Positions 24,402 through 35,578 of a stretch of DNA of 49,031 nucleotides are shown here, in pieces. Each line of letters begins with the position of its first letter. Position 1 is the first letter of the stretch. Under the pieces are notes generated by a model that saw nothing but the letters and a program-made list of their open reading frames with translations, had not been told where the DNA came from and ran no database searches. Position numbers and translations under genes: made by a program. This DNA comes from an uncultured beta proteobacterium (GTDB lineage: Bacteria > Pseudomonadota > Gammaproteobacteria > Burkholderiales > SG8-41): assembly GCA_903905655.1 (NCBI GenBank), contig CAIVHG010000078.1, positions 1-49,031 of the forward strand, in the 5' to 3' direction.

Positions 24402-25133
24402 ATGGACAGAGCACTCTGGATTACCTGGTACAACTTGCCCGATCAGGGCTGCGATGCATATCTGTCATGGCTGCACGGCACCTATATCCCCGAGCTGCTG
24501 AAGCGCCCCGGGTATTTGTGGGCGGCGCATTACGCCAAGCTGAACGCGACGAACGTCCCCAGAGCCAGCCGCAAAAAGCTTACGACGAGCGATCCCACCG
24601 TTCCCAAGGGCGACCAGTACATCCTGCTGTTGGGCGCGGAGTGTACGAGCGTGTTCGGCAATCCCGGCCCGGCTGCGCTGCACGCCGGGATGCCGCCCGC
24701 GAGCAGGGAGATGCTGGCAATGCGGATGGAGGAGCGCGTGAACATCATGACCGAGGCCGCGCGAGTCAATGGGCCGGAGGCAAAGCGTTACCCGGACGGG
24801 ATGGTGCTCGCGCCCTGCATACAGCTCGGAACCTTTAATTGTGACCCCAAGGATGAAGAGGACATGCTCGTCTGGTTTTCGAAATGGCGCCTGCCGGCGA
24901 TGACCAGCCTGTCCGGGTGCGTGAGGACCCGCAAGCTCGCTTCGGTCGTGGGCTGGGCGAAACACGCCATACTCTACGAGTTTGCGTCGCTGGAAGCCCG
25001 CAACCATTTTCTCGCTACGCACGAAGACGCTCCGGCCGAGCGGGAGTGGACGGACAGAGTCGTGCTGAGCCTGACCCATGCGCCGGGATCTGCAAACGTC
25101 GGCTGCAGAATTTGGCCGCCGGCGTCGGCCTGA
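24402..25133 (+). CDS. Unnamed tandem alpha/beta-barrel-like protein (paralog 2)
   Basis: A 243-residue intact paralog of the gene at 17877. It starts MDRALWITWYNLPDQGCDAY, and keeps KRPGYLWAAHY, APCIQLGTFN, GCVRTRKLASVVGWAKHAIL and LTHAPGSANVGCR. No signal peptide or membrane helix is visible, so it acts in the cytoplasm. GAACGGGAGC lies shortly before the ATG. The amidohydrolase fragment on the opposite strand just upstream and TctC copy 3 before it repeat the neighbourhood of paralog 1. Function unknown; a small-molecule enzyme or binding protein with ferredoxin-like folds is my inference. Confidence 0.78.
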   Translation: MDRALWITWYNLPDQGCDAYLSWLHGTYIPELLKRPGYLWAAHYAKLNATNVPRASRKKLTTSDPTVPKGDQYILLLGAECTSVFGNPGPAALHAGMPPASREMLAMRMEERVNIMTEAARVNGPEAKRYPDGMVLAPCIQLGTFNCDPKDEEDMLVWFSKWRLPAMTSLSGCVRTRKLASVVGWAKHAILYEFASLEARNHFLATHEDAPAEREWTDRVVLSLTHAPGSANVGCRIWPPASA

Positions 25134-25197
25134 CGCACGCGGGTTCCGCGTGTCCGATGGCTGGTCTCTGCGCCCGCAATCCGTGGCGCAGCAGTAG

Positions 25198-25268
25198 CGG
25201 TTGACGGTTCACCGAGCGGGCGATAGCGTGCAGGTTGGTGAAAAATGAGGTTTAAAAGGACTATCCTC
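25198..25268 (+). repeat. 71-bp direct repeat, copy B
   Basis: Second copy of the element at 22834-22904, 2364 bases apart, 64 of 71 bases identical. It ends 5 bases before a TTGACA box, so it may mark the upstream edge of a duplicated unit. Confidence 0.9.
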
Positions 25269-25272
25269 CGCT

Positions 25273-25300
25273 TTGACAATACCGGTGTTCGTAACATACT
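25273..25300 (+). promoter_or_regulatory. Putative sigma-70 promoter for paralog 3
   Basis: TTGACA (25273-25278) and CATACT (25295-25300) with 16-base spacing, 37 bases before the ATG at 25337. The -35 is perfect, the -10 moderate. Confidence 0.45.
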
Positions 25301-25336
25301 CAGACGCTTTTTTTCGCCCTCATGGAAAATCAACCT

Positions 25337-26076
25337 ATGGACAGAGCTCTGTGGATTTCCTGGTGCGATCTTCCCGACAACGGCCGCGACGCATACATAG
25401 CCTGGGCTCGGGACACCTATATCCCCCACAACCGATGAAACGTCCGGGATTTTTATGGGGCGCTCACTACGCTTCCATCGATAAGGGCGCGCACAAGGCG
25501 TCGACCGACGGCATCGCCGGCCGCACCAAGGATGCGGCGGTGCCTACCGGCGACCGCTATATCATGATGTTTGCCGCCGAGGATTGCATTACGTTCGCCC
25601 ATTCTGCGCCCCGCGCATTGCATGGCACACTGCCAGAGCCGGATAAAAAAATGCTGGCGTTGCGCATAAACGAACGCATGAACGTCATGATGGAAGCGAC
25701 GCGCGTCGAAGGCAAGGCCATGAAGAATTTCAAGGAGGGCATGATAGCGGCGCCCTGCATCAATCTTGGCAGCTTCAACTATCCGACCGATGGCGAGGAA
25801 GAGATGATGGGCTGGTATGCGCAGCGCCGCATGCACGCAATGAGCCTGATGGAAGGCTGTGTGCGCACCCGCAAGATGTGCTCGGTTGCCGGCTGGGCTA
25901 AACACGCGATAGTGTATGAATTCGAAGCGCAGGAAGCGTGCAAAAAATATTTTTTCACCCGCGAAGATCTTAATCCGGAACAGCAGCCATGGTCGGATAA
26001 AGTCGTGAAGAGGGTAATGCATGCGCCGGGGTCCTCCAATCTGGCGATTCGATTGTTTCCGCCCGTGCCCCAATAG
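25337..26076 (+). pseudogene. Tandem alpha/beta-barrel-like protein (paralog 3), frameshifted
   Basis: The gene starts MDRALWISWCDLPDNGRDAY, but the frame ends at a TGA right after TYIPHNR. The rest continues in another frame from MKRPGFLWGAHYAS to the end (VMHAPGSSN...PPVPQ). The total of 740 bases is not a multiple of three. The break lies near a CCCCC run at about 25420-25435, so one lost base would explain it. The downstream part, with KRPGFLWGAHY, GCVRTRK and GWAKHAIVYEF, is well kept, which means a recent lesion, a sequencing error, or a shortened product starting at ATG 25435. Confidence 0.7.
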
Positions 26077-26114
26077 ACATTATGTTGAGGGATGCCGCTT
26101 AAAGGGAATAGCTT

Positions 26115-26934
26115 ATGTTCATTGCAGACGCCCAGGTACACATCTGGGGGTCCCAACACACCGGAACGGCCGTGGCTGGGATCGCAGCATTCGCATACGG
26201 ATGAGCCGTTAACCGCGGAGCACTTGTTGCGGGACATGGATGCCGTAGGCGTTACCCGTGCCATACTTGTACCGCCTAACTGGGATGGTGGACGGCACGA
26301 TCTTGTGCTTGCAGCTGCAAAGAAGTACCCCGACCGTTTTGCCGTGATGCGCCGCGTGGAAACAGCGCAGCCCGTCAAGCAGGGGCAAATCGCGCAATGG
26401 TGCAGTGAACCGGGCGTGCTCGGTTTGCGCTGCGGATTCAACAAACCAGCATCGGCGCCGGCGCTCAAGGAAGGGCGCATCGACTGGCTGTGGAGCGAAG
26501 CACAGCAAGCGGGCGCGCCGATTATGGTGACGGTGACACACGCTGTCAGCACGCCATCCGCAGCTCAGACTCGTCATCGATCATCTGGGGCTGACGACCG
26601 GACAGTACGATGCGGAAGCGTAACGCGATCTCGATAAATTACTGGCCCTTGCCAAACGGCACGATATCGCAGTGAAAGCCAGTGCGTTGCCGGTTTATAG
26701 CAAATACAAGTATCCCTACCATAGCCTGCATCCCTATCTGAAGCGCGTCTATGAAGCGGTCGGTCCGCGGCGCATCTTCTGGGGCACTGACCTTGCGCGG
26801 TTGCCGTGCACTTATCGTGAAGCACTCACCATGTTCACCGAAGAAATGCCCTGGCTGAGCGCTATCGACAAAAGTGGATAATGGGGCGCGGTCTTTGTGC
26901 GTGGCTGGGATGGGATATCCCGGCGGCAAAGTAG
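26115..26934 (+). pseudogene. Amidohydrolase pseudogene with at least four lesions
   Basis: Starting MFIADAQVHIWG, the sequence is readable as a TIM-barrel amidohydrolase only by changing frame: near 26155 at a GGGGG run (into PNTPERPW), near 26550 (into RHPQLRLVIDHLGLTTGQ) with some bases lost, at an in-frame TAA (26621-26623), and near 26875 (into IMGRGLCAWLGWD). Kept blocks include VTRAILVPPNWDGG, FWGTDLARLPCTYREALTMF and the C-terminal WLGW. It is of the type seen in the fragment at 24024 and differs from the intact enzyme at 19296. It ends 10 bases before the convergent TctC copy 4. Confidence 0.85.
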
Positions 26935-26944
26935 TCCGTCTGCG

Positions 26945-27907
26945 CTATTCCGCCCGTATGCTGGCATCCTTGATGACTTTCCCTATGCTTGCCATATCGG
27001 CCTTCATGGCGACTGCAAACTCTTCCGGCGTGTTCGCCACTACTTCCACACCCGCATTCAGCAGCCGTTCGGCAGTGTCCGGCCGTTTGAGGAAGCGCAC
27101 CGTTTCCTGATTTAAGCGGTTGACGATGGCCGCAGGCGTGCCGGCAGGCGCGAACATGGCGTTGATCGATATCGACTCATACCCCGGCACAGTGGCGGCC
27201 ACCGTAGGCAGGCCGGGTACTAAAGCAGAAGGCTTGGCACTCGTCACCGCCAATGCGCGCAGTCTTCCCGACTTAATATGCGGCGCGGAGATGCTGGGTG
27301 TGGCGAATTGCAGGTGAACTTCGCCGCCGAGCACAGCGGTCAGCGCCGGTCCCGCGCCTTTATAAGCGATGCGCGCTATGTTGACGTTCGCCATGGACTT
27401 GAATAATTCCGCCGCCAGATGCGTGGGAGTACCGGTAGTGCCCGATCCGTAGTTAAGCTCTCCCGGCCGCGCCTTGGCAAGGGCGATCAATTCCTTGATC
27501 GACTTTACCGGCAGCGAGGGATGCACGACGACTATATTGGGCAGGCTCACGACCCATGTGATAGGTGCAAAATCTTTCACCGGATCATAAGGCGTGCTTT
27601 GCAGAAAGGGCAGTATCCACATGCTGCTGCCGTAGAAGAGGAGGGTATAGCCATCCGCAGGCGCCTTGGCGACGAGTTGTGCCGCGATGGTTGCCACACC
27701 CCCGCGATTGTCGATGACGAACTGCTGCCCCATTGCCTCACTCAGTCCTTGCGCAACAATGCGTGCCACGAAGTCGGCGCCGCCGCCGATTTCGGATGTG
27801 ATGATGCGTATGGGCTTGTTCGGAAAATTCTGGGCGCACGCGCAATGAACGCCGGTTAACGAAATGAGCGCTATAGAAAGCCTTGCCGTGAGACGTGCGG
27901 TATGCAT
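26945..27907 (-). CDS. TctC/Bug-family periplasmic binding protein (copy 4)
   Basis: A 320-residue solute-binding protein on the minus strand with a strong ribosome-binding site (GGAGGAATC before ATG) and a signal peptide (MHTARLTARLSIALISL...CACAQ). Family blocks are FPNKPIRIITSEIGGGADF, FVIDNRGGVATIAAQLVAKA, PADGYTLLFYG, TPYDPVKDFAPI and LNYGSGTTGTPTHLAAELFK. It is convergent with the amidohydrolase pseudogene. No membrane transporter genes accompany it. Confidence 0.9.
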   Translation of the reverse strand: MHTARLTARLSIALISLTGVHCACAQNFPNKPIRIITSEIGGGADFVARIVAQGLSEAMGQQFVIDNRGGVATIAAQLVAKAPADGYTLLFYGSSMWILPFLQSTPYDPVKDFAPITWVVSLPNIVVVHPSLPVKSIKELIALAKARPGELNYGSGTTGTPTHLAAELFKSMANVNIARIAYKGAGPALTAVLGGEVHLQFATPSISAPHIKSGRLRALAVTSAKPSALVPGLPTVAATVPGYESISINAMFAPAGTPAAIVNRLNQETVRFLKRPDTAERLLNAGVEVVANTPEEFAVAMKADMASIGKVIKDASIRAE

Positions 27908-27975
27908 GATTCCTCCAGGTTTTAGAGTCCCCGGCGCTGAGCATAAATCCGGGTTGGTACAAGGGGGATAGATAT

Positions 27976-28170
27976 TTCGCGAGCGAGATCGTGAAGATCA
28001 ATAATGACAGCCGTGCCGAACTCTGCGCGTCGTATCCCGATCGCTTCGTCGCTTTCGCGTCGGTGGCGCAGCAATATCCGGATTTGGCTGTGCAGCAGCT
28101 TGAGCACGCAGTCAAGAAGCAGGGCTTGCGAGGCGCGGCGGTAGGCGCCAGCGTTGCTCGGGCGAGCCTA
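27976..28170 (+). pseudogene. Amidohydrolase fragment (third decayed copy)
   Basis: A stretch reads RYFASEIVKINND, then ELCASYPDRFVAFASVAQQY and PDLAVQQLEHAVKKQGLRGA. This is the second-to-fourth barrel-strand region of amidohydrolase 2 proteins. No HxH start and no C-terminal half are present, and it dissolves before a run of ten C at about 28214. It lies in the 383-base gap between TctC copy 4 and queF (27908-28290); nothing else was seen there. Confidence 0.75.
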
Positions 28171-28290
28171 TCAGCGAGCATGGAGCGGATGAAAGCTGGT
28201 GTCGGATGTTTCGCCCCCCCCCCGCCATGCAGGCTAATGGGGCGGTCGAGTTAAGGCCCTGATTAAAAGGACGTTGTGGCGCAGTAGACG

Positions 28291-28707
28291 CTAGCGCGTG
28301 CGCGTCTCGCTGTCGAGCGCAGGCAGATCGATCGCCGCCTGAGGATGCCAGCCCTTTTTGCGGGTTTCGGCGACGACGGTGGTGTCGATGCCGCCGCGCA
28401 CATAGAACTTGGCGGTCAGCCGCATGTAACGCGGGCGCACCGCTGCCGCCAGGTCGTCAAGGATGCGATTGGTGACGGCTTCATGGAACGCGCCGCGATC
28501 GCGATACGACCAGATGTAGAGTTTCAGGCTCTTGAGTTCGATGCACTGGCGGTCAGCGACGTAATCGAGAAACAGGCTGGCAAAATCCGGCTGACCGGTC
28601 TTTGGACACAGACAGGTAAACTCCGGTATTTCCATGTGAATCCGATAGTCGCGTTGCGGGCACGGATTTGGAAAAGTGTCAATGGCGTTGGCTGGCTTGC
28701 TGGGCAT
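28291..28707 (-). CDS. queF: NADPH-dependent 7-cyano-7-deazaguanine reductase QueF
   Basis: QueF (138 residues, short type) reduces preQ0 to preQ1 in queuosine biosynthesis for tRNA. Family blocks are [20 protein letters not shown], the catalytic Cys in [14 protein letters not shown], and the substrate-binding [15 protein letters not shown] with FHE in GAFHEAVTN. Length fits the unimodular bacterial QueF. It is divergent from smc with an 80-base gap. No preQ1 riboswitch was noticed upstream. Confidence 0.95.
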   Translation of the reverse strand: MPSKPANAIDTFPNPCPQRDYRIHMEIPEFTCLCPKTGQPDFASLFLDYVADRQCIELKSLKLYIWSYRDRGAFHEAVTNRILDDLAAAVRPRYMRLTAKFYVRGGIDTTVVAETRKKGWHPQAAIDLPALDSETRTR

Positions 28708-28787
28708 TAGGGCGCTCGGAACAATTCAGTTAAAATACCGCGCTAAAATCGGGTCACCAATTATAACGCGACTGAGCAGACACGAAA

Positions 28788-31700
28788 TTGCGCCTTACAG
28801 AGATTAAACTCGCCGGCTTCAAATCCTTCGTCGATCCCACGCATATCCCGGTGCCCGGGCAACGGGTGGGCATCGTCGGTCCCAATGGCTGCGGCAAGTC
28901 CAACGTCATCGACGCCGTGCGCTGGGTGCTGGGGGAATCTTCCGCACGCCATCTGCGCGGCGAAACCATGCAGGATGTGCTGTTCAACGGCGCCGGCGAC
29001 CGCCAGCCGGTCAACCGCGCCAGCGTCGAGTTGATATTCGACAATAGCCTGGGCAAGGCCGGCGGGCAGTGGGCGAGTTATGGCGAGATCTCGGTGAAGC
29101 GCGTGCTCGAGCGCGACAGCGAGTCCGCGTTCTACATAAACAACATCCACGTGCGGCGGCGCGATGTCGCCGATATCTTCCTGGGCACCGGACTCGGGGC
29201 GCGCGCCTACGCGATCATCGAGCAGGGCATGATTTCGCGAATTATCGAAGCGAAGCCCGAAGAGCTGCGCGTGTTTCTCGAGGAGGCGGCCGGCGTTTCC
29301 AAGTATCGCGAACGCCGGCGCGAGACCGAATTGCGGCTTTCCGATACGCGCGAAAACCTGCTGCGCGTCGAGGATATACGCATGGAGCTAGACAAGCAGC
29401 TTGAACATCTGCGCGGCCAGGCTGAAGTCGCCACCCAGTACCATGCGCTCACGGGGCAGCTGCAGCTCACGCAAAGCCTGCTGTGGCTGCAAAAGAAGCG
29501 CGAGGCCGGCGCCTCCCGCGAGCGCAGCGTGCGCGAAATCGACAAGCTTGGAATTCAGCTCGAAGCGGCCACCGCGCAGCTGCGCGAGACCGAGCGCAAG
29601 CTTGAGGAGTTGCGCGCTGGCCAGCATGAAGCCACCGACCACATGAGCGCGGCGCAGGCGAGCCTCTACGAGACCAATGCCGAGTTATCACAGCTGCAGC
29701 AACAGATCCGTCATGTGCGTGAAAACCGCGAGCGCGTGCAGACGCAGCTCGCCGAACTTAGGGCGCAACTCGAGCGCGGAGAGGCGCAGCTTGAGGCGCA
29801 GCGCGCGAGCCGCGGTGAGTGGAATGCCGACGAGGCTCGTGCGCAGGAACACGCCGCGGCCAGCGAGGCGGCGCGCACCGAGGAGGCCGGAAAGCTGCCG
29901 CTGGTCGAGCAGAGCTATCGCGCTTCCGAGGAGCAGCGCGACGCGCTGCAGCAGCGCCTGGCCGAGACCGCGCAGGCATTGCAGGTCGAGCAGACGCGCT
30001 GCGAGCACGCACAAAAGATACTCGCACAGCTTGCCAGCCGTGAGCAGCGGCTGCGTGAGGAGCAGGCGCTGCTGGTGCTGCCGGATAGCGCGGACCTCGA
30101 AATCCGCGGCGCGCAGCTCGCGGAGCTCGAAGAGCAGCTTGCCGCACACCGCGAGCAGCTGGAAACCGAAGAGCAGTGCCTGCCTGAAGTAGAGCAGGGG
30201 TTGCGCGAGCAGAGTTCGGCGCTGGATACGGCGGCCCAGCAGTCAACCGCGCTCGAGGCGCGCATCACTGCGCTCAGCCAGATACAGGATCGCATCGCGC
30301 GCAGCGAGCACATGCAGGGCTGGTTGCAATCCCACGGAGTGGATGCGGCGCGCCACCTGTGGCAGGACATCGAGATCGAAGCCGGCTGGGAAGACGCCCT
30401 GGAAGCGGTGTTGCGGGAGCGGCTGAACGGCATCGGGGTGGGCAGCCTCGAAGATGCGCGGCCCTGGCTCGGCGACCTTCCTCCTGGCAAGATGACCGTC
30501 TATACCGCGCCTCATGAATCGCCCGTCGCGCCCCAGGCCCTCGGAGATCTGCAGCCGCTCGCCGCCTATGTGCGCTGCAAGAACGCAGCGGCCGCCGGCG
30601 CGCTCTACGAATGGCTCAGCCAGGTGTATGTCGTGGCGGACCGCCACGAAGGCTTGGCGCGCTGCCAGCAATTGGCGCCGGATGCGCTGCTCGTCTCCAG
30701 CGACGGCCACATGTTCACGCGTCACAGCGTAAGCCTGCACGCCCCCGACTCTGAACTGCACGGCGTGCTTTCGCGCGAGCGCGAAATCGAGCAGCTGAAA
30801 GGGCAGCTCACTGCAGGGCAGGCACGCTGCGGCGTGCTCAAGAGCGCGTATGAGGCGGCTCAGGCTGCGTTCGAAGAGCGCAGGAATGGGCTCAATCAAT
30901 TGCGCGTGGCGGCAGAGGACCTGCAGCAGCGCCAGCATGAGTCGCAGCTTTCCATACTCAAGCTCACGGAACAGGCGCAGCGCGTCACGCAGCGCGGCGC
31001 CCAGCTCGCCGAGGAACTCGCGGAGATCGCGACCCAAACCGAGCGCGAGCGCACCGAGCACGACGCGGCACAGCAGCGTTGCGATGAACTCGATCGCGGG
31101 CGCGGCGAGCTGCAGTCGCAGGTGGCTGCAGCGGCCGAGGATTACGCGCGCGGCGCCGCTGAACTCGAGCGGCAGCGCCAGGCGCTATCGCAGGCGGAGC
31201 GCGTCGCGCAGGAAGCAAACTACCGCCTGCAGACCTGTGCGGCAAAGATCACCGAGATCGATAATGCGATCACGCTGATCGTCGGCAATGTGAACGAGGT
31301 GCGTTCCGGCATCGCGCAGCGCGAAGGAGAACTAGTCGGGCTGGACGAGACCCCGCTCAATGCCCAGCTCGAGGGCGTGCTTGAGGTGCGCAACGAGAAG
31401 GAGCGCGCGCTGGCAGCCGCACGCGACGCCTGGGAAGCAACCGAAGCTGGGTTGCGCGAAACTGAGCAACAGCGGCTGGCCGCCGAAGAGACGCTGGGGC
31501 CGATCCGCGAGCGCATCAACGAGGTCAAGCTCAAGGAACAGGAAGCGCGCCTCACGGAGGAGCAATTCGCCCAGCAGCTCGCCGAGGCGGGCGTAAATGA
31601 AACGGAACTCGAGTCTCAGCTCGAAAAGGGCAAGCGCTCGGGTGCGCTGCAGGCCGACATCACGCGGCTCACGGGCGAGATCGCCGCGCTCGGTGCAGTC

Positions 31701-32312
31701 AACCTGGCAGCCCTCGAAGAGCTCGAAACGTCGCAACAGCGCAAGAGTTATCTGGACGCACAGTCGCTCGATCTGAACCAGGCACTCGCTACTCTGGAGG
31801 ACGCCATACGCCGCATCGACCGCGAGACCCGCGAGCGTCTGCAGCATACCTTCGACGAGGTCAATGGCCATTTTTCGCGGCTCTTTCCCTCGCTCTTTGG
31901 CGGCGGGCAGGCGCGGCTGATTCTGAGCGGCGAAGAGATCCTCGATGCCGGCGTGCAGGTGATCGCGCAGCCTCCGGGCAAGAAGAACAGCTCGATCCAT
32001 TTGCTATCGGGTGGAGAAAAGGCGCTCACCGCGTTGTCGCTGGTGTTTGCGATGTTTCAGCTCAATCCCGCGCCTTTCTGCATGCTGGACGAGGTCGATG
32101 CGCCTCTCGACGACAGCAACACCGAACGCTTTTGCCGACTGCTCGAGCAGATGTCAGCCAACTCGCAGTTCTTGTTCATCAGCCACAACAAGCTTACGAT
32201 GGAGATTGCCAACCAACTGGTGGGGGTGACCATGCAGGAAGCGGGCGTGTCGCGCGTAGTGGCGGTGGATATAGAAGAGGCAATGAAACTCGCCGTGGAA
32301 GAAGTGGCGTGA
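28788..32312 (+). CDS. smc: Chromosome segregation ATPase SMC
   Basis: SMC (1174 residues) is the ATPase of the condensin-like complex that compacts and aligns chromosomes. The N-terminal ATPase half has GPNGCGKSN (31-39) after MRLTEIKLAGFKSFVDPTHI. Two long Gln/Glu/Ala-rich coiled coils flank a hinge at about 510-650, and the C-terminal half has LSGGEKALTALSL (from 1073) and Walker B FCMLDEVDAPLDDSN. The start is a TTG directly before MRLTEIKLAGF, the family's usual first residues. smc-zipA-ligA is a conserved order in betaproteobacteria. A mutated copy of part of the hinge lies at 10878. Confidence 0.97.
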   Translation: MRLTEIKLAGFKSFVDPTHIPVPGQRVGIVGPNGCGKSNVIDAVRWVLGESSARHLRGETMQDVLFNGAGDRQPVNRASVELIFDNSLGKAGGQWASYGEISVKRVLERDSESAFYINNIHVRRRDVADIFLGTGLGARAYAIIEQGMISRIIEAKPEELRVFLEEAAGVSKYRERRRETELRLSDTRENLLRVEDIRMELDKQLEHLRGQAEVATQYHALTGQLQLTQSLLWLQKKREAGASRERSVREIDKLGIQLEAATAQLRETERKLEELRAGQHEATDHMSAAQASLYETNAELSQLQQQIRHVRENRERVQTQLAELRAQLERGEAQLEAQRASRGEWNADEARAQEHAAASEAARTEEAGKLPLVEQSYRASEEQRDALQQRLAETAQALQVEQTRCEHAQKILAQLASREQRLREEQALLVLPDSADLEIRGAQLAELEEQLAAHREQLETEEQCLPEVEQGLREQSSALDTAAQQSTALEARITALSQIQDRIARSEHMQGWLQSHGVDAARHLWQDIEIEAGWEDALEAVLRERLNGIGVGSLEDARPWLGDLPPGKMTVYTAPHESPVAPQALGDLQPLAAYVRCKNAAAAGALYEWLSQVYVVADRHEGLARCQQLAPDALLVSSDGHMFTRHSVSLHAPDSELHGVLSREREIEQLKGQLTAGQARCGVLKSAYEAAQAAFEERRNGLNQLRVAAEDLQQRQHESQLSILKLTEQAQRVTQRGAQLAEELAEIATQTERERTEHDAAQQRCDELDRGRGELQSQVAAAAEDYARGAAELERQRQALSQAERVAQEANYRLQTCAAKITEIDNAITLIVGNVNEVRSGIAQREGELVGLDETPLNAQLEGVLEVRNEKERALAAARDAWEATEAGLRETEQQRLAAEETLGPIRERINEVKLKEQEARLTEEQFAQQLAEAGVNETELESQLEKGKRSGALQADITRLTGEIAALGAVNLAALEELETSQQRKSYLDAQSLDLNQALATLEDAIRRIDRETRERLQHTFDEVNGHFSRLFPSLFGGGQARLILSGEEILDAGVQVIAQPPGKKNSSIHLLSGGEKALTALSLVFAMFQLNPAPFCMLDEVDAPLDDSNTERFCRLLEQMSANSQFLFISHNKLTMEIANQLVGVTMQEAGVSRVVAVDIEEAMKLAVEEVA

Positions 32313-32397
32313 GCGGCGGGTGCATGGATCCATTGCCGTTTGCAGCGGCTGCGGTAGCGACCTGCCGCGAGCACAGGCATAGGGCGGTTTGCCAGCA

Positions 32398-33468
32398 ATG
32401 AGCGACCTCCAACTGAGCCTGCTTGCCGCCGGCGCGGTTGTGATCGCGGCGGTATATCTGTTCAATCGCTGGCAGGAGCGGCAGTTTCGCCGCCGCACCG
32501 AGCAGGCGTTTGCGCGTCCTTCCAGCGATGTCCTGGACGATGAGGCGGCCGCGTCGCAGCAGCCCCCCGCACAGCGCATCGAACCGCGAATGCAGGCCTC
32601 CCCCGAGGAGGTGGCAGAGGTGGCGCCTCTGCCGCCTGTGGCGGCAGGAAAAGTCGATCAGGCGATCGACTACGTGGTCGAAGTGAGCCTTAAGGACACG
32701 GCTGACGGCGCGGAGCTGCATCGGGAGCTGTGCGCACTGACGGCTGCATGGGGCAAGCCGGTGCTGGTTGAGGGACTCGACGCGGTGAGCGGCGCGTGGC
32801 AGGGCACCGGCATGAGCCGCCGACTCGCGTCCACGCGGCTGCGCTTTGCGCTGCAACTTAGCAATCGCGCGGGCTGCGTGCAGCAGACCGAACTTGCCGC
32901 GTTCTGGGAAACGGTTTCGCAATGGGCCGCGCGCAATGCGGGAGAAGCCGAGTCGCTCGATGTGGCAGCTGCGCACGCGATGGCGGTAGAGATCGACCGC
33001 TTCTGCGCGGAGGTAGACATTGCGATCGGGGTGAATGTTGTCACCCGTGCCGGGGAGCCGTTCTCGGGCACCAAGATACGAACCCTGGCGCAGGCGCGCG
33101 GGCTCACGCTCGATGCCGACGGCCTTTTTTATGCGCGCAGTGAACAGGGCGAAGTTCTCTATACGCTCGATAATCACGAGCCGATGCCGTTCATGCCCGA
33201 GCAGCTGAAGACGCTGTTTACCACGGGCGTCACCTTCCTGCTCGACGTGCCACGGGTCGCGCACGCATTGGACGCGTTCGATGCCATGCTGGGCACGGCG
33301 CGCGGTTTCGCCTCCGATCTCGACGGCACGCTGGTCGATGACAACCGCGCGCCGCTGTCCGAGAGCGCGATCGCCAAGATCCGCGCGCAGCTGGAGAGCG
33401 TCCTCGCAAAAATGGAAGCGGCAAAGCTGCCCGCCGGAGGGGCGCGCGCGCTGCGCTTGTTCTCCTGA
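32398..33468 (+). CDS. zipA: Cell division protein ZipA
   Basis: ZipA (356 residues) anchors FtsZ to the inner membrane at the division site. An N-terminal membrane helix (LSLLAAGAVVIAAVYLF, about 5-21) is followed by a basic and then an Ala/Pro/Glu-rich linker and the C-terminal FtsZ-binding domain (from about 85, with AVDYVVEVSLKD-like start IDYVVEVSLKD and a final DLDGTLVDDNRAPLSE). I use the ATG at 32398; a TTG at 32389 adds three residues. Position between smc and ligA and the domain order support the name. Its stop is directly followed by the ligA ATG. Confidence 0.9.
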   Translation: MSDLQLSLLAAGAVVIAAVYLFNRWQERQFRRRTEQAFARPSSDVLDDEAAASQQPPAQRIEPRMQASPEEVAEVAPLPPVAAGKVDQAIDYVVEVSLKDTADGAELHRELCALTAAWGKPVLVEGLDAVSGAWQGTGMSRRLASTRLRFALQLSNRAGCVQQTELAAFWETVSQWAARNAGEAESLDVAAAHAMAVEIDRFCAEVDIAIGVNVVTRAGEPFSGTKIRTLAQARGLTLDADGLFYARSEQGEVLYTLDNHEPMPFMPEQLKTLFTTGVTFLLDVPRVAHALDAFDAMLGTARGFASDLDGTLVDDNRAPLSESAIAKIRAQLESVLAKMEAAKLPAGGARALRLFS

Positions 33469-35493
<2,025 letters not shown>

Positions 35494-35578
35494 TTATTAA
35501 TGGATTTGAATTATCGTGGGCTGCTGATGCAGTAGCATCTATGTGAACGACACAATGTAGAAAGGGGTAGTTAGAAAA

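Noticed and set aside
28214-28223. Run of ten C in the gap before queF
   Set aside because: It looks like a phase-variation tract, but no gene crosses it; it lies in a decayed amidohydrolase region.
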